Notes: a model not told the origin generated them from the letters alone. A stretch of DNA of 64,000 nt from Hypomyces perniciosus (GCA_008477525.1 SPDT01000001.1:2046001-2110000); one strand, 5' to 3'; positions 1-10,970 are shown, numbered from the stretch's first letter. Translations and numbers: made by a program.

Positions 1-525
1 CAGGCCGCTGTTCTGCAAGAAGGCAAGAAGACCAGCGATGACAGTGTTTGCAGCCCCGAGGATAGTGATGGGCGTGCCGTCGTTCGCAGACATGGATCCG
101 AGAGCTGTCAACGCGGCTCCGATGAAGAGTTGTAGTATCATAAGGATCCATCGGACACTGCTGGAAATGTGGTAGAGGAGAAAGAACTTGGTACGCTGGG
201 TCACGGCATCCTTGTACAGACCGCGAGGCAGGCCCCTGGGCGGCCACCACCAACTGGATGGATGGATTGGTGTCTGATCTTCGCGATCTCGAATACCACC
301 TAACCCATGGGCAACAACTCCCCACTCAGCAGGTGACAGAAACCGATGACGAGGAGTCCTATGGCCCGGTTCCGGCTTGGGATATTTCGGACCTGGTGTT
401 GGAGTGGGAGCTGGATGCTCTTCCTTGGGATCAGCGGGCAGCGTGCCAGGATTCTTGCTCTCAACTGGGATCGGTGGAAGCATTGGAGCTTCTTCTGCCG
501 GACCGACCTTGGACTGTTTGGACAT
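1..525 (-). CDS. Fungal SLATT-domain (SMODS/SLOG-associating 2TM effector) protein, partial
   Basis: The ATG is at 525 and the frame stays open to the left edge, giving 175 residues with the C-terminus outside the window. About 100 residues of Pro-rich, probably disordered sequence come first, then a PRGLPRGLYKDAVTQRTKF segment, one hydrophobic helix (about residues 121-145), a short polar loop and a second helix (about 152-171) ending QNSGL. This order, two close membrane helices after a GLPRGLY-type lead-in, is what I know of the fungal SLATT family. SLATT proteins are predicted two-helix membrane effectors; in bacteria they accompany nucleotide-second-messenger conflict systems, while in fungi they are usually stand-alone and of unknown function. 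It is divergent from the Trm1 gene. The family call is from memory of the pattern; the missing C-terminus would normally hold a conserved helical segment. Confidence 0.75.
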   Translation of the reverse strand, partial: MSKQSKVGPAEEAPMLPPIPVESKNPGTLPADPKEEHPAPTPTPGPKYPKPEPGHRTPRHRFLSPAEWGVVAHGLGGIRDREDQTPIHPSSWWWPPRGLPRGLYKDAVTQRTKFFLLYHISSSVRWILMILQLFIGAALTALGSMSANDGTPITILGAANTVIAGLLAFLQNSGL

Positions 526-1367
526 GACTGACTACCGAGCTGGGTTCAACTGTGGTTGTGTCACGATCTTGATAGTGTCTGCACAAAAGGCCAGGAAGGA
601 TTGATGCCTCTGGAGTGAAGAGAGGAGTGCTTTGTTTGTACACGGTGGACTGTGAGCTCACCAAGAGAAGATGAAGGAAGAGAAGGAAGACGACAAGCCT
701 CGAGATCAGTGGGAGTTGTAGAAGAAGCCATACTGAGGATGCAGGTCCTATGGGTTGCCAATGGCGAGAGGGAATCATTTTGTCCTACTGTATTCCTCCT
801 TGTTAATGGGAACGCTCTTGCTCTGCATGACAACATGCAGGTGCCTTGTAGACAAGCAGGTAACAATAAAATAGATATCTCGATAAATTAATAGAGTGTT
901 CCAAACTTTTGCTATTGTATTATAGCATTATAAAAGAACTGCTAGACACGAGTCATCTGAAATTAGAAGCTATCAGTGGAAAGAATAGTGCGATGTCGCA
1001 AACACTGGCAGAGCATACGTCATTGAGCGACACGGCTCCAAGTGGACGAAGTCATAGCGCGAAGCAGCGATGGAGATGCTCCCAGGAAGCTGTTTATCCT
1101 GCAGGAGTCGCGCAATTGATTATTAGACGGCGGACGAAAGTCACAATGTTTGATCCGTGGTCCTAAATATGAAGGCATTAATCACCAAATGTTAGTGAGG
1201 AAGCTGTTCCATGGAGATTCTCACCGCCTTCTAAATGCTGGCAGAAAGTCGAAAAATTGTGGATTGAGGCACCGCGAGCTTTGGAACTTTTCTCGAACAT
1301 GCCACCACCACCACCACCACCAGCTTTGGGTGTATTGTCCTGGGGGCGAATTCTCCATTGATCTTGC
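526..1367. other. Intergenic, divergent promoter region SLATT / TRM1
   Basis: About 840 bp between the divergent SLATT and Trm1 genes. It holds a (CCA)n microsatellite at 1302-1321, directly in the presumed Trm1 leader. I see no convincing gene. Confidence 0.6.
1302..1321. repeat. (CCA)n microsatellite
   Basis: About seven CCA units, 46 bp upstream of the Trm1 start codon. Confidence 0.85.
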
Positions 1368-3431
1368 ATGTTTCGCTGTGCTGCTAAATTGCAGCCATTG
1401 TTTCGCGCAGGAGCATTAAAGCACGCTGGACCTCGCACTTCCGCTCTCTTGAAGGCCATCCAATTTGCGACACCACCACTTCCCACCGAACGTTGCTACT
1501 CCTCAACCGCCCCGATGGCTGGCAACGCAGAGGCAATCGACACCATTGAACGAAATGGAAAGCAGTTCCGGTTCGTAAAGGAGGGCAAGGCAACCATCTT
1601 AGTGCCTCAGGGCGCTAAGATTGGAGAGGATCGTGGGGAGGTTCAACAGGTGTTTTACAACCCCATTCAACAGTACAATCGAGATCTTTCGGTCCTAGCG
1701 ATCAAGACATACGGAGAGGAGGCGCTGGAAAGGAGAAAAGAGAAGCTCCAGGCAAGATCAAACAAGCAAGGCAAAAAGCGGAAGCGGGATAACCAAGACG
1801 ATGGTGGTCTTCCCGCTGAGTCAGGGTCGAAAGAGCCCGAGGCTCAGGGCGAGGAGGCTGCAAAGCCCGAAGACCAGAAACCACATAAGTCTCCATTCAA
1901 GATATTAGACGCGCTGTCGGCATCTGGACTTAGAGCCTTGCGATACGCTCACGAAATTCCGTTTGTCACGTCTGTGAAAGCCAACGACCTCTCGCAATCT
2001 GCGGCAGAAGCAATCAAGCAAAATGTCAGTCATAACGGACTGGACGATCTCATTACAGTGACCAATGAAGATGCCCTCGCCCTCATGTACCGAGCTATCG
2101 CGGATGACCTCTCTAAGAGAGACCGCCATGGCAATCCCGGGAGGTCAAACAAGTTTGACGTTATCGACTTGGACCCATATGGCACTGCTGCGCCATTCTT
2201 TGACGCCGCGTTGCAGACGGTGCGAGACGATGGCGGCCTTCTCTGCATTACCTGCACTGACAGCGCCGTTTGGGCTGGGCATAGCTACTGCGAAAAGACT
2301 TTCTCCTTGTACGGTGGCATCCCCATCAAAGGCATGCATTCCCATGAAGCTGGCTTGCGGCTTATTTTGCATGCTGTTGCCACTTCTGGTGCCCGGTACG
2401 GTCTGGCTATTGAGCCCCTCTTGTCCCTTTCAATTGACTTCTACACAAAGGTCTTTATCAGAGTGACCAAGTCACCGCAAGCAGTCAAGTATCTTGGTGC
2501 CAAGACCATGCTGGTCTACAGCTGTGATCAGGGATGTCAGGCGTGGGAAACGCAATATCTCATGAAGAGCAAGCCGACACCGAACAAAAAAGGAAGCGGA
2601 TCCTTTTACAAGCACGGCATGACCTTGGGTCCAACTGCTGATAGGCATTGTCAGCACTGCGGATTTAAAATGCATATCAATGGTCCCATGTATGGTGGCC
2701 ATATTCACTCGCCAGACTTTATTCAACGATTGCTTGATCAGATCCCTGATGCATCGCCTGAGGTATACGGCACACTACCGAGACTTGAAGGTATGCTTCG
2801 CACCGCACTCGAAGAACACATTCCTAGTCCACAGGTGGAAGAGGCTGTGGATCAGAAGGAAGCGCAGCTTGCGACGATTGATCACTATCCATTCTTTGTT
2901 ATCCCATCCAAGCTGGCAAGCATTGTTTCTTGTGCTGCACCAACCGATGACTTGTTCCGTGGTGCTCTGATTCATCTTGGCTATCGAATTGGGAGAAGCC
3001 ACTGCCGGCCGGGAAGCATCAAGACTGACGCTCCTTGGTCGACTATCTGGTGGATCATGACGGAGTGGATCCGTCAAAAGTCCCCCGTCAAGGTCTCAAA
3101 GTTCAAGCCAACAATGCCTGGATGGAAAATACTGAGCGATGCCGGGCTTATTGGACAGGACGGCCAAGATACGGAGGAACAGTCATCTCAAACAAACGAC
3201 ACCAAGATGGAAGGCGTTGAAGTGCAAGATAAGCCGGCTACTGGGGAGGAAGAGCGTCAACCAAAGGGGGCTCAGATTCCGAATCCAAATGAGAGTGAAC
3301 TGCGCAAAACACTGGTATTCGACGACGATCTCGCAAGGCTTGGCCGAGTGCGAGATACGGAACGGCTTGTAAGATATCAAATGAATCCTCGACCTGACTG
3401 GGGACCACTGAGCAAGGCCAAAGCTCAATGA
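1368..3431 (+). CDS. trm1: tRNA (guanine26-N2)-dimethyltransferase Trm1
   Basis: Single exon, 687 residues, close to the usual length of fungal Trm1. The enzyme uses S-adenosylmethionine to make N2,N2-dimethylguanosine at position 26 of cytosolic and mitochondrial tRNAs. Visible motifs are a YNRDLSVLAI segment near residue 105, the SAM-binding LDALSASGLRALRYA at about 180-195, the catalytic DLDPYG at about 266-272, and a Cys/His cluster (CDQGC, then HCQHC) in the C-terminal half. A Lys/Glu-rich insert lies at about 125-165. The first 49 residues are rich in Arg, Ala and Ser with almost no acid, like a mitochondrial presequence. A second in-frame ATG (residue 50, position 1515) would give a protein starting MAGNAEAIDT without it, matching the dual-start arrangement known for yeast TRM1. 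The C-terminal tail is acidic and low in complexity. Confidence 0.96.
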   Translation: MFRCAAKLQPLFRAGALKHAGPRTSALLKAIQFATPPLPTERCYSSTAPMAGNAEAIDTIERNGKQFRFVKEGKATILVPQGAKIGEDRGEVQQVFYNPIQQYNRDLSVLAIKTYGEEALERRKEKLQARSNKQGKKRKRDNQDDGGLPAESGSKEPEAQGEEAAKPEDQKPHKSPFKILDALSASGLRALRYAHEIPFVTSVKANDLSQSAAEAIKQNVSHNGLDDLITVTNEDALALMYRAIADDLSKRDRHGNPGRSNKFDVIDLDPYGTAAPFFDAALQTVRDDGGLLCITCTDSAVWAGHSYCEKTFSLYGGIPIKGMHSHEAGLRLILHAVATSGARYGLAIEPLLSLSIDFYTKVFIRVTKSPQAVKYLGAKTMLVYSCDQGCQAWETQYLMKSKPTPNKKGSGSFYKHGMTLGPTADRHCQHCGFKMHINGPMYGGHIHSPDFIQRLLDQIPDASPEVYGTLPRLEGMLRTALEEHIPSPQVEEAVDQKEAQLATIDHYPFFVIPSKLASIVSCAAPTDDLFRGALIHLGYRIGRSHCRPGSIKTDAPWSTIWWIMTEWIRQKSPVKVSKFKPTMPGWKILSDAGLIGQDGQDTEEQSSQTNDTKMEGVEVQDKPATGEEERQPKGAQIPNPNESELRKTLVFDDDLARLGRVRDTERLVRYQMNPRPDWGPLSKAKAQ

Positions 3432-3794
3432 TGAGGCACTTGCTTGGGTTATTTTCTAAGAATTGCACACCAGCCAGCCTAAACCTTGATTACTTGTGAT
3501 TGGATTCTCACAAAAAAAATACCAAAGAAATGTTAAACTGTCTCACATGTCGCATATGGATTGATAGGGCTTCAAATCGTGGCATTGATCAGCCCCACCA
3601 ACAGGCAGCAAATCACGCAGCTTTGGCGCAGGATCGCGTGCAATCTCGAACTAACTGAATCGTGACTCCAACTATCGCCGCATGAATCCTGGCACTATCA
3701 AGATAGACGCAGATATACCCACAGGTTTCCTGTCGTATTCAGCTAGATTCTCTCTTGTCACCACTTCTCATCGCCGTGCCCCTACTTTTATGCA
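3432..3794. other. Intergenic, promoter of the DAG-kinase-like gene
   Basis: 363 bp between two co-oriented genes. It contains an A8 tract near 3511 and a pyrimidine-rich leader just before the 3795 ATG. Nothing else stands out. Confidence 0.5.
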
Positions 3795-5282
3795 ATGAGT
3801 GATCCACTGCTTTCTACAAAGCCTCAGTCGAGGCTGACAAATGTCCACGATGTCGCTCTCAAGGACGGTGTTATCTCATGGAGCCACAGTGATGGTGCTG
3901 ATCAAGTGAAGCTTGAACAACTCCTATTTGTTTTGGATTTGCCGCCTTCTTTAAAAGGCCGGGATGAATATATCATTTGCTTTCTAAGAGAGCATCTAGA
4001 TAACCGGGAGGACGCATTTCGCCTATTGCTTCTGTCTACAGCCAAAATACCCGAACAGCTCCACCAACGATATCGCATCAACGCTCTGCCGTCTCATTTG
4101 ACCCATACGGACGACAATGCGGTTGACATTGTTGTATCCACCAAATCTGGCGTCGGTCACGCCCTGAACTTCTGGCAATCAGTGCTACAGCCCCTCTGGA
4201 CTCTCATTGACAAGGAACTGCCATCCACAGCATCAGTAGCCAGCAGGCGAACACCAAACGTCCTGATTACACAAGACGCTCAAAGTGTCCGAGAGTTTGC
4301 CCGGCAGCTTCACCTCGGTGCTTCTACGTCGGAATCTTCTGACCAGACCCCGAAATCAAGGACGATCGTCCTGCTAAGCGGGGATGGCGGCGTTGTCGAT
4401 CTTTCAAATGGCGGTCCGTCTGATACACAACAGCCCCAGCAACAGCGACCTCTCCTGGCTCTTCTACCCCTGGGCACCGGCAACGCCTTGTTTCAGTCGC
4501 TGCATAAGCCCGTATGGACGGGCGAGCACGGCGAGCAGCCATCACCATTGGTTCTCGGATTACGAACGCTGTTTAATGGCGTGGCTGCTGATCTGCCCGT
4601 CTTTCGTGCCACCTTCTCTTCCGGGTCACACATCGTCAACTTCACTCCCGATAAGACCAGCAGCAGCGCTGAGCTTTCAAGACAAGAGACGGAGGCCTCT
4701 CACCTGTATGGCGCAGTGGTAGCGAGTTACGGCTTTCACGCTAGCATCGTATACGAGAGCGACACGCCGGAGTATCGTGTTCACGGAAACAAGCGCTTTG
4801 GCATGGTTGCGCAAGAACTCCTACGAGAATCTCATCCTTACACTGCGCATGTGGAGATCCGTCGGCCTTTGTCGGCGCAGTTCGAGACCCTGAAGGGGGA
4901 TGCGCATGCGTATGTTCTCATGACGCTGACGTCGAATTTGGAGCGCCTGTTTACCATCTCACCAGCAAGCAAACCGCTGGATGGGAAATTAAGGCTGGTA
5001 CATTTTGGCCCTGTGGGAGCGGAGCGGACCATGGATGTTATGATGAAGGCGTACGATGAGGGAAAGCATATTGATATGAAATGGGATGATGGGCATCAGG
5101 TGACATATGAAGAGGTGGAAGAGGTTAGGGTTACTATTTTGGAGAATGATGAGCGATGGCGAAAGGTCTGTATTGATGGAACCATTGTGGACATTCCCAA
5201 GGGAGGGCAGCTCTCCGTCACTAAGGAGGACAAGGGGGCATTCCAAGTCTTGGTTGATTCACGTGTGGTGCCGGGCAACTGA
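3795..5282 (+). CDS. Diacylglycerol/sphingoid-base kinase-like protein
   Basis: Single exon, 495 residues. The central part reads TIVLLSGDGGVVDLSNGG and then LLALLPLGTGNALFQSL, which corresponds to the GGDGT...GTGN phosphate-binding elements of the DAGK/NAD-kinase-like catalytic fold. The C-terminal half (about 300-490) has the beta-rich pattern of lipid kinases, including LYGAVVASYGFHASIVYES and a final VCIDGTIVDIPKGGQLSV segment. This suggests ATP-dependent phosphorylation of a lipid such as diacylglycerol or a long-chain base, but the substrate cannot be read from the sequence. There is no signal peptide or transmembrane helix, so it is probably cytosolic or peripheral to membranes. The first glycine-rich motif is SGDGG rather than GGDGT, and the insert between the two motifs is Gln-rich. 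It is convergent with the ABC-F gene, 121 bp apart. Confidence 0.82.
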   Translation: MSDPLLSTKPQSRLTNVHDVALKDGVISWSHSDGADQVKLEQLLFVLDLPPSLKGRDEYIICFLREHLDNREDAFRLLLLSTAKIPEQLHQRYRINALPSHLTHTDDNAVDIVVSTKSGVGHALNFWQSVLQPLWTLIDKELPSTASVASRRTPNVLITQDAQSVREFARQLHLGASTSESSDQTPKSRTIVLLSGDGGVVDLSNGGPSDTQQPQQQRPLLALLPLGTGNALFQSLHKPVWTGEHGEQPSPLVLGLRTLFNGVAADLPVFRATFSSGSHIVNFTPDKTSSSAELSRQETEASHLYGAVVASYGFHASIVYESDTPEYRVHGNKRFGMVAQELLRESHPYTAHVEIRRPLSAQFETLKGDAHAYVLMTLTSNLERLFTISPASKPLDGKLRLVHFGPVGAERTMDVMMKAYDEGKHIDMKWDDGHQVTYEEVEEVRVTILENDERWRKVCIDGTIVDIPKGGQLSVTKEDKGAFQVLVDSRVVPGN

Positions 5283-5403
5283 TACATCAGGAGTATAAAA
5301 GACCTTGTATGTCCTTGGATAGATAGCTAATCAACCACACCAATATTTTGGATAGTTTGTTTGATACCAACCTGGCTCTCCTGACTGAGTTCCAGAACCC
5401 ACA

Positions 5404-7862
5404 TCAAAGATCTGCTAGTAGCTTCCTGACTCTCTTCTCCATGATGTCCTCAAACCCTTGCACGCCATTGTTGAGGACGGTCAATGCACCGCCTCTAAGC
5501 CGATACACCACTCTCCTCCTTGCAACTTCTTCTTCTGGATCTTCTTCCTCGCTGTCCTCCTCCTCATCTACCTGGCCCTCTATCGCGCCGCGCATGAACC
5601 ATCTGTCGTGGCTCACGAGGACCACGGCACCCTCCCAGTCATTAAGAGCTTCACGCAGCGCCGTGACGGTTTCGTAGTCGAGGTGTGTTGTAACTTCATC
5701 TAGAATCAGACATTGGGGATGCTTCCAGAATAGACGAGCTAGTTGACAGCGCACGAGCTGGCCACCGGAAAGCTTTGCAATAGGCACGTCAGAGGCAAGG
5801 CGGCCTGGTAAACCAAGCTCGCCGAGCAAGCCGCGAATATCACCCTCATTCATTGCACCGTCGACTTCGCGCGTCAGGAGTGCGAGGGATGTTAAACCCT
5901 CCTCGGCCCGGCCTATGGCTTGTAAAGCCTCCACGGCATGCTGGGAGTAGTACCCGAGTCTGAGGCGGGGATGCGTAGTTATACTACCCGAGGCAGGTCG
6001 GGTTTCCTCAACCAAGAGCTTGATAAGAGTAGACTTTCCGGAACCGTTGAGACCCAGGATGCCGATTCGGTCGCCCATGCCGATGGTGAGAGTGGCATCC
6101 TGGACGATCATTGGAGTCTTCGCTGAGTACCGGTAGGACACCTTATCAAGAGAAACCAGCGAGCCTGGGAACCGCAGGTCCGGAGGCTCAGGCAAAGCGA
6201 TAACGACGGGTCGTTGCTCAGGAGGGATGTCGATAGCCTCTCGACTTGTGTGGAAGTATCCGACTAGTTCCCGGTTCAGCTTGAAGCGGCCACCTTTGGC
6301 GCTGACTTCCATTCCCCAGCGGTCATCCAGCTTTTTCTGGCGAGATTTTGCCTGGCGGATCTTGTTCTGGTCATCGTTGGCCTTGCCAGCCTTGAGATTT
6401 TGGGCGATGGTCTTTTCGATATGGGCCTTCTGCTTGTCTTTGGCCTCTTTCATCTTGAGGAGCCATAGTCGACGTTCAGATTGCGATTTTTCATAGGTTT
6501 GTATGTCACCATGGAAGTAGGTGAGCTGCTTATCCTTCAGGATAAGCAAATCGGTACATAGAGAAATGAAATCGCGATCATGCGAGACGAGAATAAGAGT
6601 TGGTGGCTTCTCTTTATCTTCCAGAGATTGGAGGTAGCGTTGAAGCCAAACGATTCCGAGCAAGTCGAGAAAGTTGGTGGGTTCGTCAAGGACCAAGATG
6701 TCGGCTTCTTGGAGTAGCGCCGAGGCTAGGGCAGTCCGCATATGCCAACCGCCCGACAAGCTCGAAAGAGGTTTGGCCATGTACGCCTCGGAGAAGCCCA
6801 GACCTGTTAGGATGCTTCGGGCCTGAACCTCTATCTGGGCGAGGCGTGACGGCTCGATTTGGAGCTGCAAGTCAGCGAGCATGTCAGCTGCCTCTTGGGT
6901 CTCCAACTGAAGTGCTTCTGGAGAAATAGCCTCCTCTGGTTGCTCCAGCCTAGATGTCATTGTGTTAATGGGGCCAAGACGACCGTGGCTATGAATGAGA
7001 TGAAGAGCATTGGCTTACAAGGCTTGAGAGTCGGCGACAACTTTCTCAAATGCTACTAGGGCCTTCCTAGCCTGTATGCCTCGAGCACCGCTTCGAAGTC
7101 TAGCATCCTTGTCCAAACGGAAGAGGCGTTTCTGAAGTTTCTCATGCTTGAGGCCTCTCAAAGCTTTCACGGGGGCGAACGGGTCTGACCCATCGACACC
7201 ATCGGAGAGAACTGTTATTGTAAGCTAAATCACAAGTATACCAAGCTGTGGTTTCATAGTAGTACCTCGTATCTCTTGCTCAACTATGCTCCGTGCCGTG
7301 GCCCTTTCAATGACTTCTTGCAGCACATTTCGCTCATCACCACCCTCATTCTTGGCCTTGCTGTCTCCATCAGAGTCGGTGAGCTTTGTCTGCTGAAGAA
7401 TGGCAATTCTGGAATCCTCTGGGATTCCTGGGATAAGCTTTTGGGCAATGGCCTTTAGCAAGGCTTAGCACATCCTCACATTAGTTATGTTGCGGCAGCG
7501 TGTTTATTAACATTGTGTGAGTCTCACTCGACTTCCCGGTGCCGTTGCGACCAACAAGGGCATAACGCTGGCCCTCCTTCAACCTCAGCTTCGCATTGGA
7601 GAGAATTTCAAGGCCATAGCTCTTTGCTTTGCCTTTGGCCTTGCCAGTAGTCTTTTCGGATTTCTCACCCTTTTCACCAGAGGTGACAGTGATGGTGACG
7701 CCGTCGATGTCAAGCTAGGTTCCTAGCATTAGTGCTGCTATAGGTGATGTATATATAAGATAGATGGCATACTTCGCGATAGTCGGCAGCGTCAATATGG
7801 AAGCGCGTTTGCTTGGAAGTGCAAAGGATGGTGGCCACGGATTCTGATGCCATGGAGGTCAT
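5404..7862 (-). CDS. ABC-F family ATPase (two ATP-binding cassettes, no membrane domain)
   Basis: Five exons on the minus strand: 7862-7773, 7714-7528, 7463-7266, 7211-7019 and 6949-5404, with introns of 58, 64, 54 and 69 bp, giving 737 residues. The first Walker A, GRNGTGKST (about 86-94), is itself split by an intron. The first signature LSGGW is at about 287 with DEPTNFLD at about 311; the second cassette has GLNGSGKST (about 522), LSGGQ (616) and DEVTTHLD (640). A Lys/Arg/Gln-rich linker (KEAKDKQKAHIEKTIAQ) separates the cassettes. Twin cassettes without transmembrane segments define ABC-F proteins, which act on ribosomes in translation or ribosome assembly (Gcn20, Arb1 and New1 in yeast). 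I cannot say which subfamily this is; the short N-terminus speaks against New1. The ATG at 7862 is followed by another at 7853; either is possible. Confidence 0.88.
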
Positions 7863-9501
7863 CTTGGGCGAGCTGGAGACGCGGGGGTTATGAGGTGGCA
7901 ACTGATGCAGAGGTGGTTGAGATGAAGCAGTAAAAGTCAGAAAAAACAAAGTCACCTCAATTGAATCGCCAATGTGGTATGTGAAGTTGGATCATTGGTT
8001 GGAGAAGGGAGTTGGAGGGTTTTATGTATGGTTGAAATGCCTGTTCATTGAATGATGCAATATGATGGCACCCGCTAGCCCAACAATTCACACCGGAATA
8101 CAAATCCTCACCCCCTTGGCTGTGCCAAGATATCAATGTTTCCGACGTTCTCTCTCGAAATCCTGAGTTTACCACGTGGAAATGACTGTATCTGCAAGAT
8201 TGAAATGAAACTTGACTCGTAAGGTAACATTTAATAGGCGAGATGCCTCAAAGTTCTGCATCAAAATACATTTGACGAAAGCCATAAAAGCCCGGCGAGT
8301 GACTCACACCGAGAAAGGCACAGGCCAGCGCTGCCAATAAGAGATCTCTGTTCGGAAATAATACCTAGCCCATGACCCGTAGATTGTCTTGCCAAAGTAC
8401 TTGTACTATATCTATATTATATAGTGTTTAGTGAATATTGCATATAATACAACTTTAAGGGGTCAAGGTAGGTAATCAGGGGCAAAGGCGTGATGTAGCT
8501 CGTTTCTCAGCTCAAGATCGTTTTTGACGCCATCTGCCCCCTGAAGAAGATGGCTGGGCGCATTACAGGATGAGTGGCATCTTGAACTGCTGGTGTGCGT
8601 ATGAGCAGACTTACCTGGAAGTTATCACTTAGTTTGCACTCAGGACTTAGAATTCGGGGAGATGGAGGTTTATTCTTCAAAACCACGAAGAAAAGCCGTC
8701 CAGCGATAACAACATACCATATCCCTCCGTCCATCCACTTTTTCAACGTCTTCCTGCTCGAATCCCTGCCCCTTGACGCCGCAGCGTCAGATACCTCTGC
8801 CTTGTCATCCCTAAGGCCAGAGGAAATTCAGATGACCTTCTCGCCGGTCCGTCTCGCCAAGCTCCCGAAGAGGCCGTGTTTACGCGGGAGGTCCCACTTC
8901 TCCGGAGCGGGTTTCGGACGCTGCTCCGGTCAGTGGATCTTTGTCACGCTGAATGAGAAAATGGGTGTCTCAAGCCTTAATGAGAGGTTTGGTGGCATTG
9001 GTACAAATTCTATCCCTCACTTCTATATAGTTATTTTTTTATTGCTTTTTATTGTTTGTGAGACCAAGCCGGTGATCCCTCGTTACCATTGTCGTTCCGC
9101 GACTTGTGCTGCTGGCGTTTACTCATTATTTCTCATTTTTCTCAAAGATAAATCACAGGCTGTCAATACCTTGACTTATCCTCCAGAATTATCACAGTTG
9201 ACTCCATCTCCATCCTCAGTCGTTTCATCATAGTCAGCCTAGAACAATTCGCCCTCCCCAGAACCTTCCGCACGAAAACCGATCCACCCTAGGCCTGCTC
9301 AACTCAAACTATCACCGACGCCCCTGGAGAAGTTAGTATGCGGGACACAATAGGAACTCACCCTGGAATCGACGCAGTCTTGGCGGAAGATATCCCTAGT
9401 CGCGGGCAGAGAAATCCTCGGAAATATGAGTCAATATTCTTGATGAAGCGAGTAGCAGATCTGCAGTAGAAATCTAATTTCTCCATTGCTGTCTTACTCA
9501 A
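7863..9501. other. Intergenic region, no convincing gene
   Basis: 1.6 kb between two minus-strand genes. A plus-strand open frame of up to about 210 codons (8601-9233) is present, but its composition is not protein-like, it has no recognisable domain and no flanking splice signals. T-rich stretches occur near 9030-9055. Confidence 0.5.
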
Positions 9502-10970
9502 TCAAATATCTAGCTTGCTTCGTTCCACTGTGATAAATCTACCCTTTCCTGCCCGCATGGCTCGGATGTGCTTTTCTACACTCGCAGCCATCTGAACCAC
9601 ATTGCGATACTCATCTTGTTCAGAGGGCAGCGCCGCCTCCCCTGGCTTCCATCCAGCATACAGTCTAAGCAGTGAAATCTTTCCCCAAAACCCGGCCCAG
9701 TCCACAAAGTCATGCTCCGACTGTATCATCAGAGCCTTGAACCACGGCGAACATCCCGTAAGGTCGAGAAACTCCAGAGCGTACAAATTCTTGCTCAACA
9801 TTCTCAAGACTAGGAGGGCTTCGCTCCAGTCATGGTCTATTGAGTGGGAATAGTAGTTCGTGCCACCATACGGTAGATTCTGCCCTTCGGGTGTGGTCAC
9901 GGTGGAGTAGCGAGCTCGTGGGGTCAGGCACGGGTCCGGCCAGTAGGTAAGGCTCAGGTGGGTGACGGAGGACAGCTTTGACGACATGGCCAATAGCTGC
10001 TTCCAGGACGCATTTGAGGCATACCCTGGATCCAAGGCGAGTGATAGGTGAGTGAGATTGGGGAGTAAGACGCGTGGAGGACTGGGAACAGATTCAACAG
10101 CGTCCCAAGAATCTTGCGGCTCGTCGGACTTGTTCACCTTTCTCGAGTGATAGAGCAGTTCTGAGACTTCCTTGAGTGTGATGGAGCGGCCCAGGGAGCC
10201 TGACAAGTCAAGGTAGCTCACCTCCGAATTAGGTGGAGCGTCAAGCACAATGTCATCCCCGCCATAGATGTCTGATGGTGGGAGAAGGATGAGTTTCAGA
10301 TCTGTAAGCGACACCCCGGCACCGCTTGCAATGCCAACCCACCTGATTAGGGCAGACTTGAGGTGACTAGGGACAAAATACAGATGATACTGGTGGTATA
10401 CTTTGTGGAAGTCCCAGTCCATAGCCAGCCTCCTGAGAGTGATATCAATAAGGCTTCCATAGGCTGGCAAATAAGCCCCGGGCAAAGTGGTCTCTACAAG
10501 GCTGCTCCAGTTCACTGGCGAGGACCGTGACGGCCCGCCTGCGCGTGCCCCATGGCCATTCCTAGAGTCCACCCAGCTTCGAGGGGGAGGAGGCCCAGCT
10601 GGCAGCCGTCGGCCATTATTATCGACTCTCTGTCTGAGTGGGAGCCTAGGCACAGGCGCAGGCGTCTCGGGGATCTGCAGAATCTCCCTGAGGGCAGGCG
10701 GCACAGACGGGGTGACGGCTGGGAGCTGTCGCGAAGCTGAAGAGCCGGCAGATGCGTGCCGTAGATTTGCGAGAAGCTCGTTGACGCTCTTGGGGGCCTT
10801 TCCTGGAGGCCGGTTAGGTACGATAGACTCACTCACGGGTCTAGGTCTAGGGCCAAACAACTCTGCGGGGGCTGCCGTCGCTTACCAGCCGTGTTGGACG
10901 CAGGCCCAAACGTCGGAAATGCCGTCGAAGATGGCTTGAATGGCTTAGGGTGGTGCCTTTTCTTCGGCAT
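9502..10970 (-). CDS. Conserved-looking leucine-rich protein of unknown function
   Basis: Two exons, 10970-10886 and 10802-9502, give 461 residues. The main frame has no ATG near its 5' end, and an upstream ATG exon encodes MPKKRHHPKPFKPSSTAF. Joining them with GTAAGC...TACCTAAC...CCTCCAG (an 83-bp intron) restores the frame and yields TAGKAPKSVNELLANLRH. The N-terminus is basic and Pro/Ser-rich. The middle and C-terminal parts contain several leucine-rich strands (SYLDLSGSLG, LTHLSLALDP, VTHLSLTYWPD, LEFLDLTGCS), like irregular leucine-rich repeats in an F-box-type protein, though I see no clear F-box. I do not recognise the family. No signal peptide or membrane segment is visible, so it is probably nuclear or cytosolic. 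Confidence 0.8.

Noticed and set aside
8601..9233. Plus-strand open frame of about 210 codons
   Set aside because: Composition is not protein-like, it begins inside a non-coding-looking region, and no domain or splice signals support it.
10803..10885. Frameshift or 23-bp micro-intron in the leucine-rich gene
   Set aside because: A normal 83-bp intron with GTAAGC, CTAAC and CAG restores the frame, so no frameshift need be assumed.
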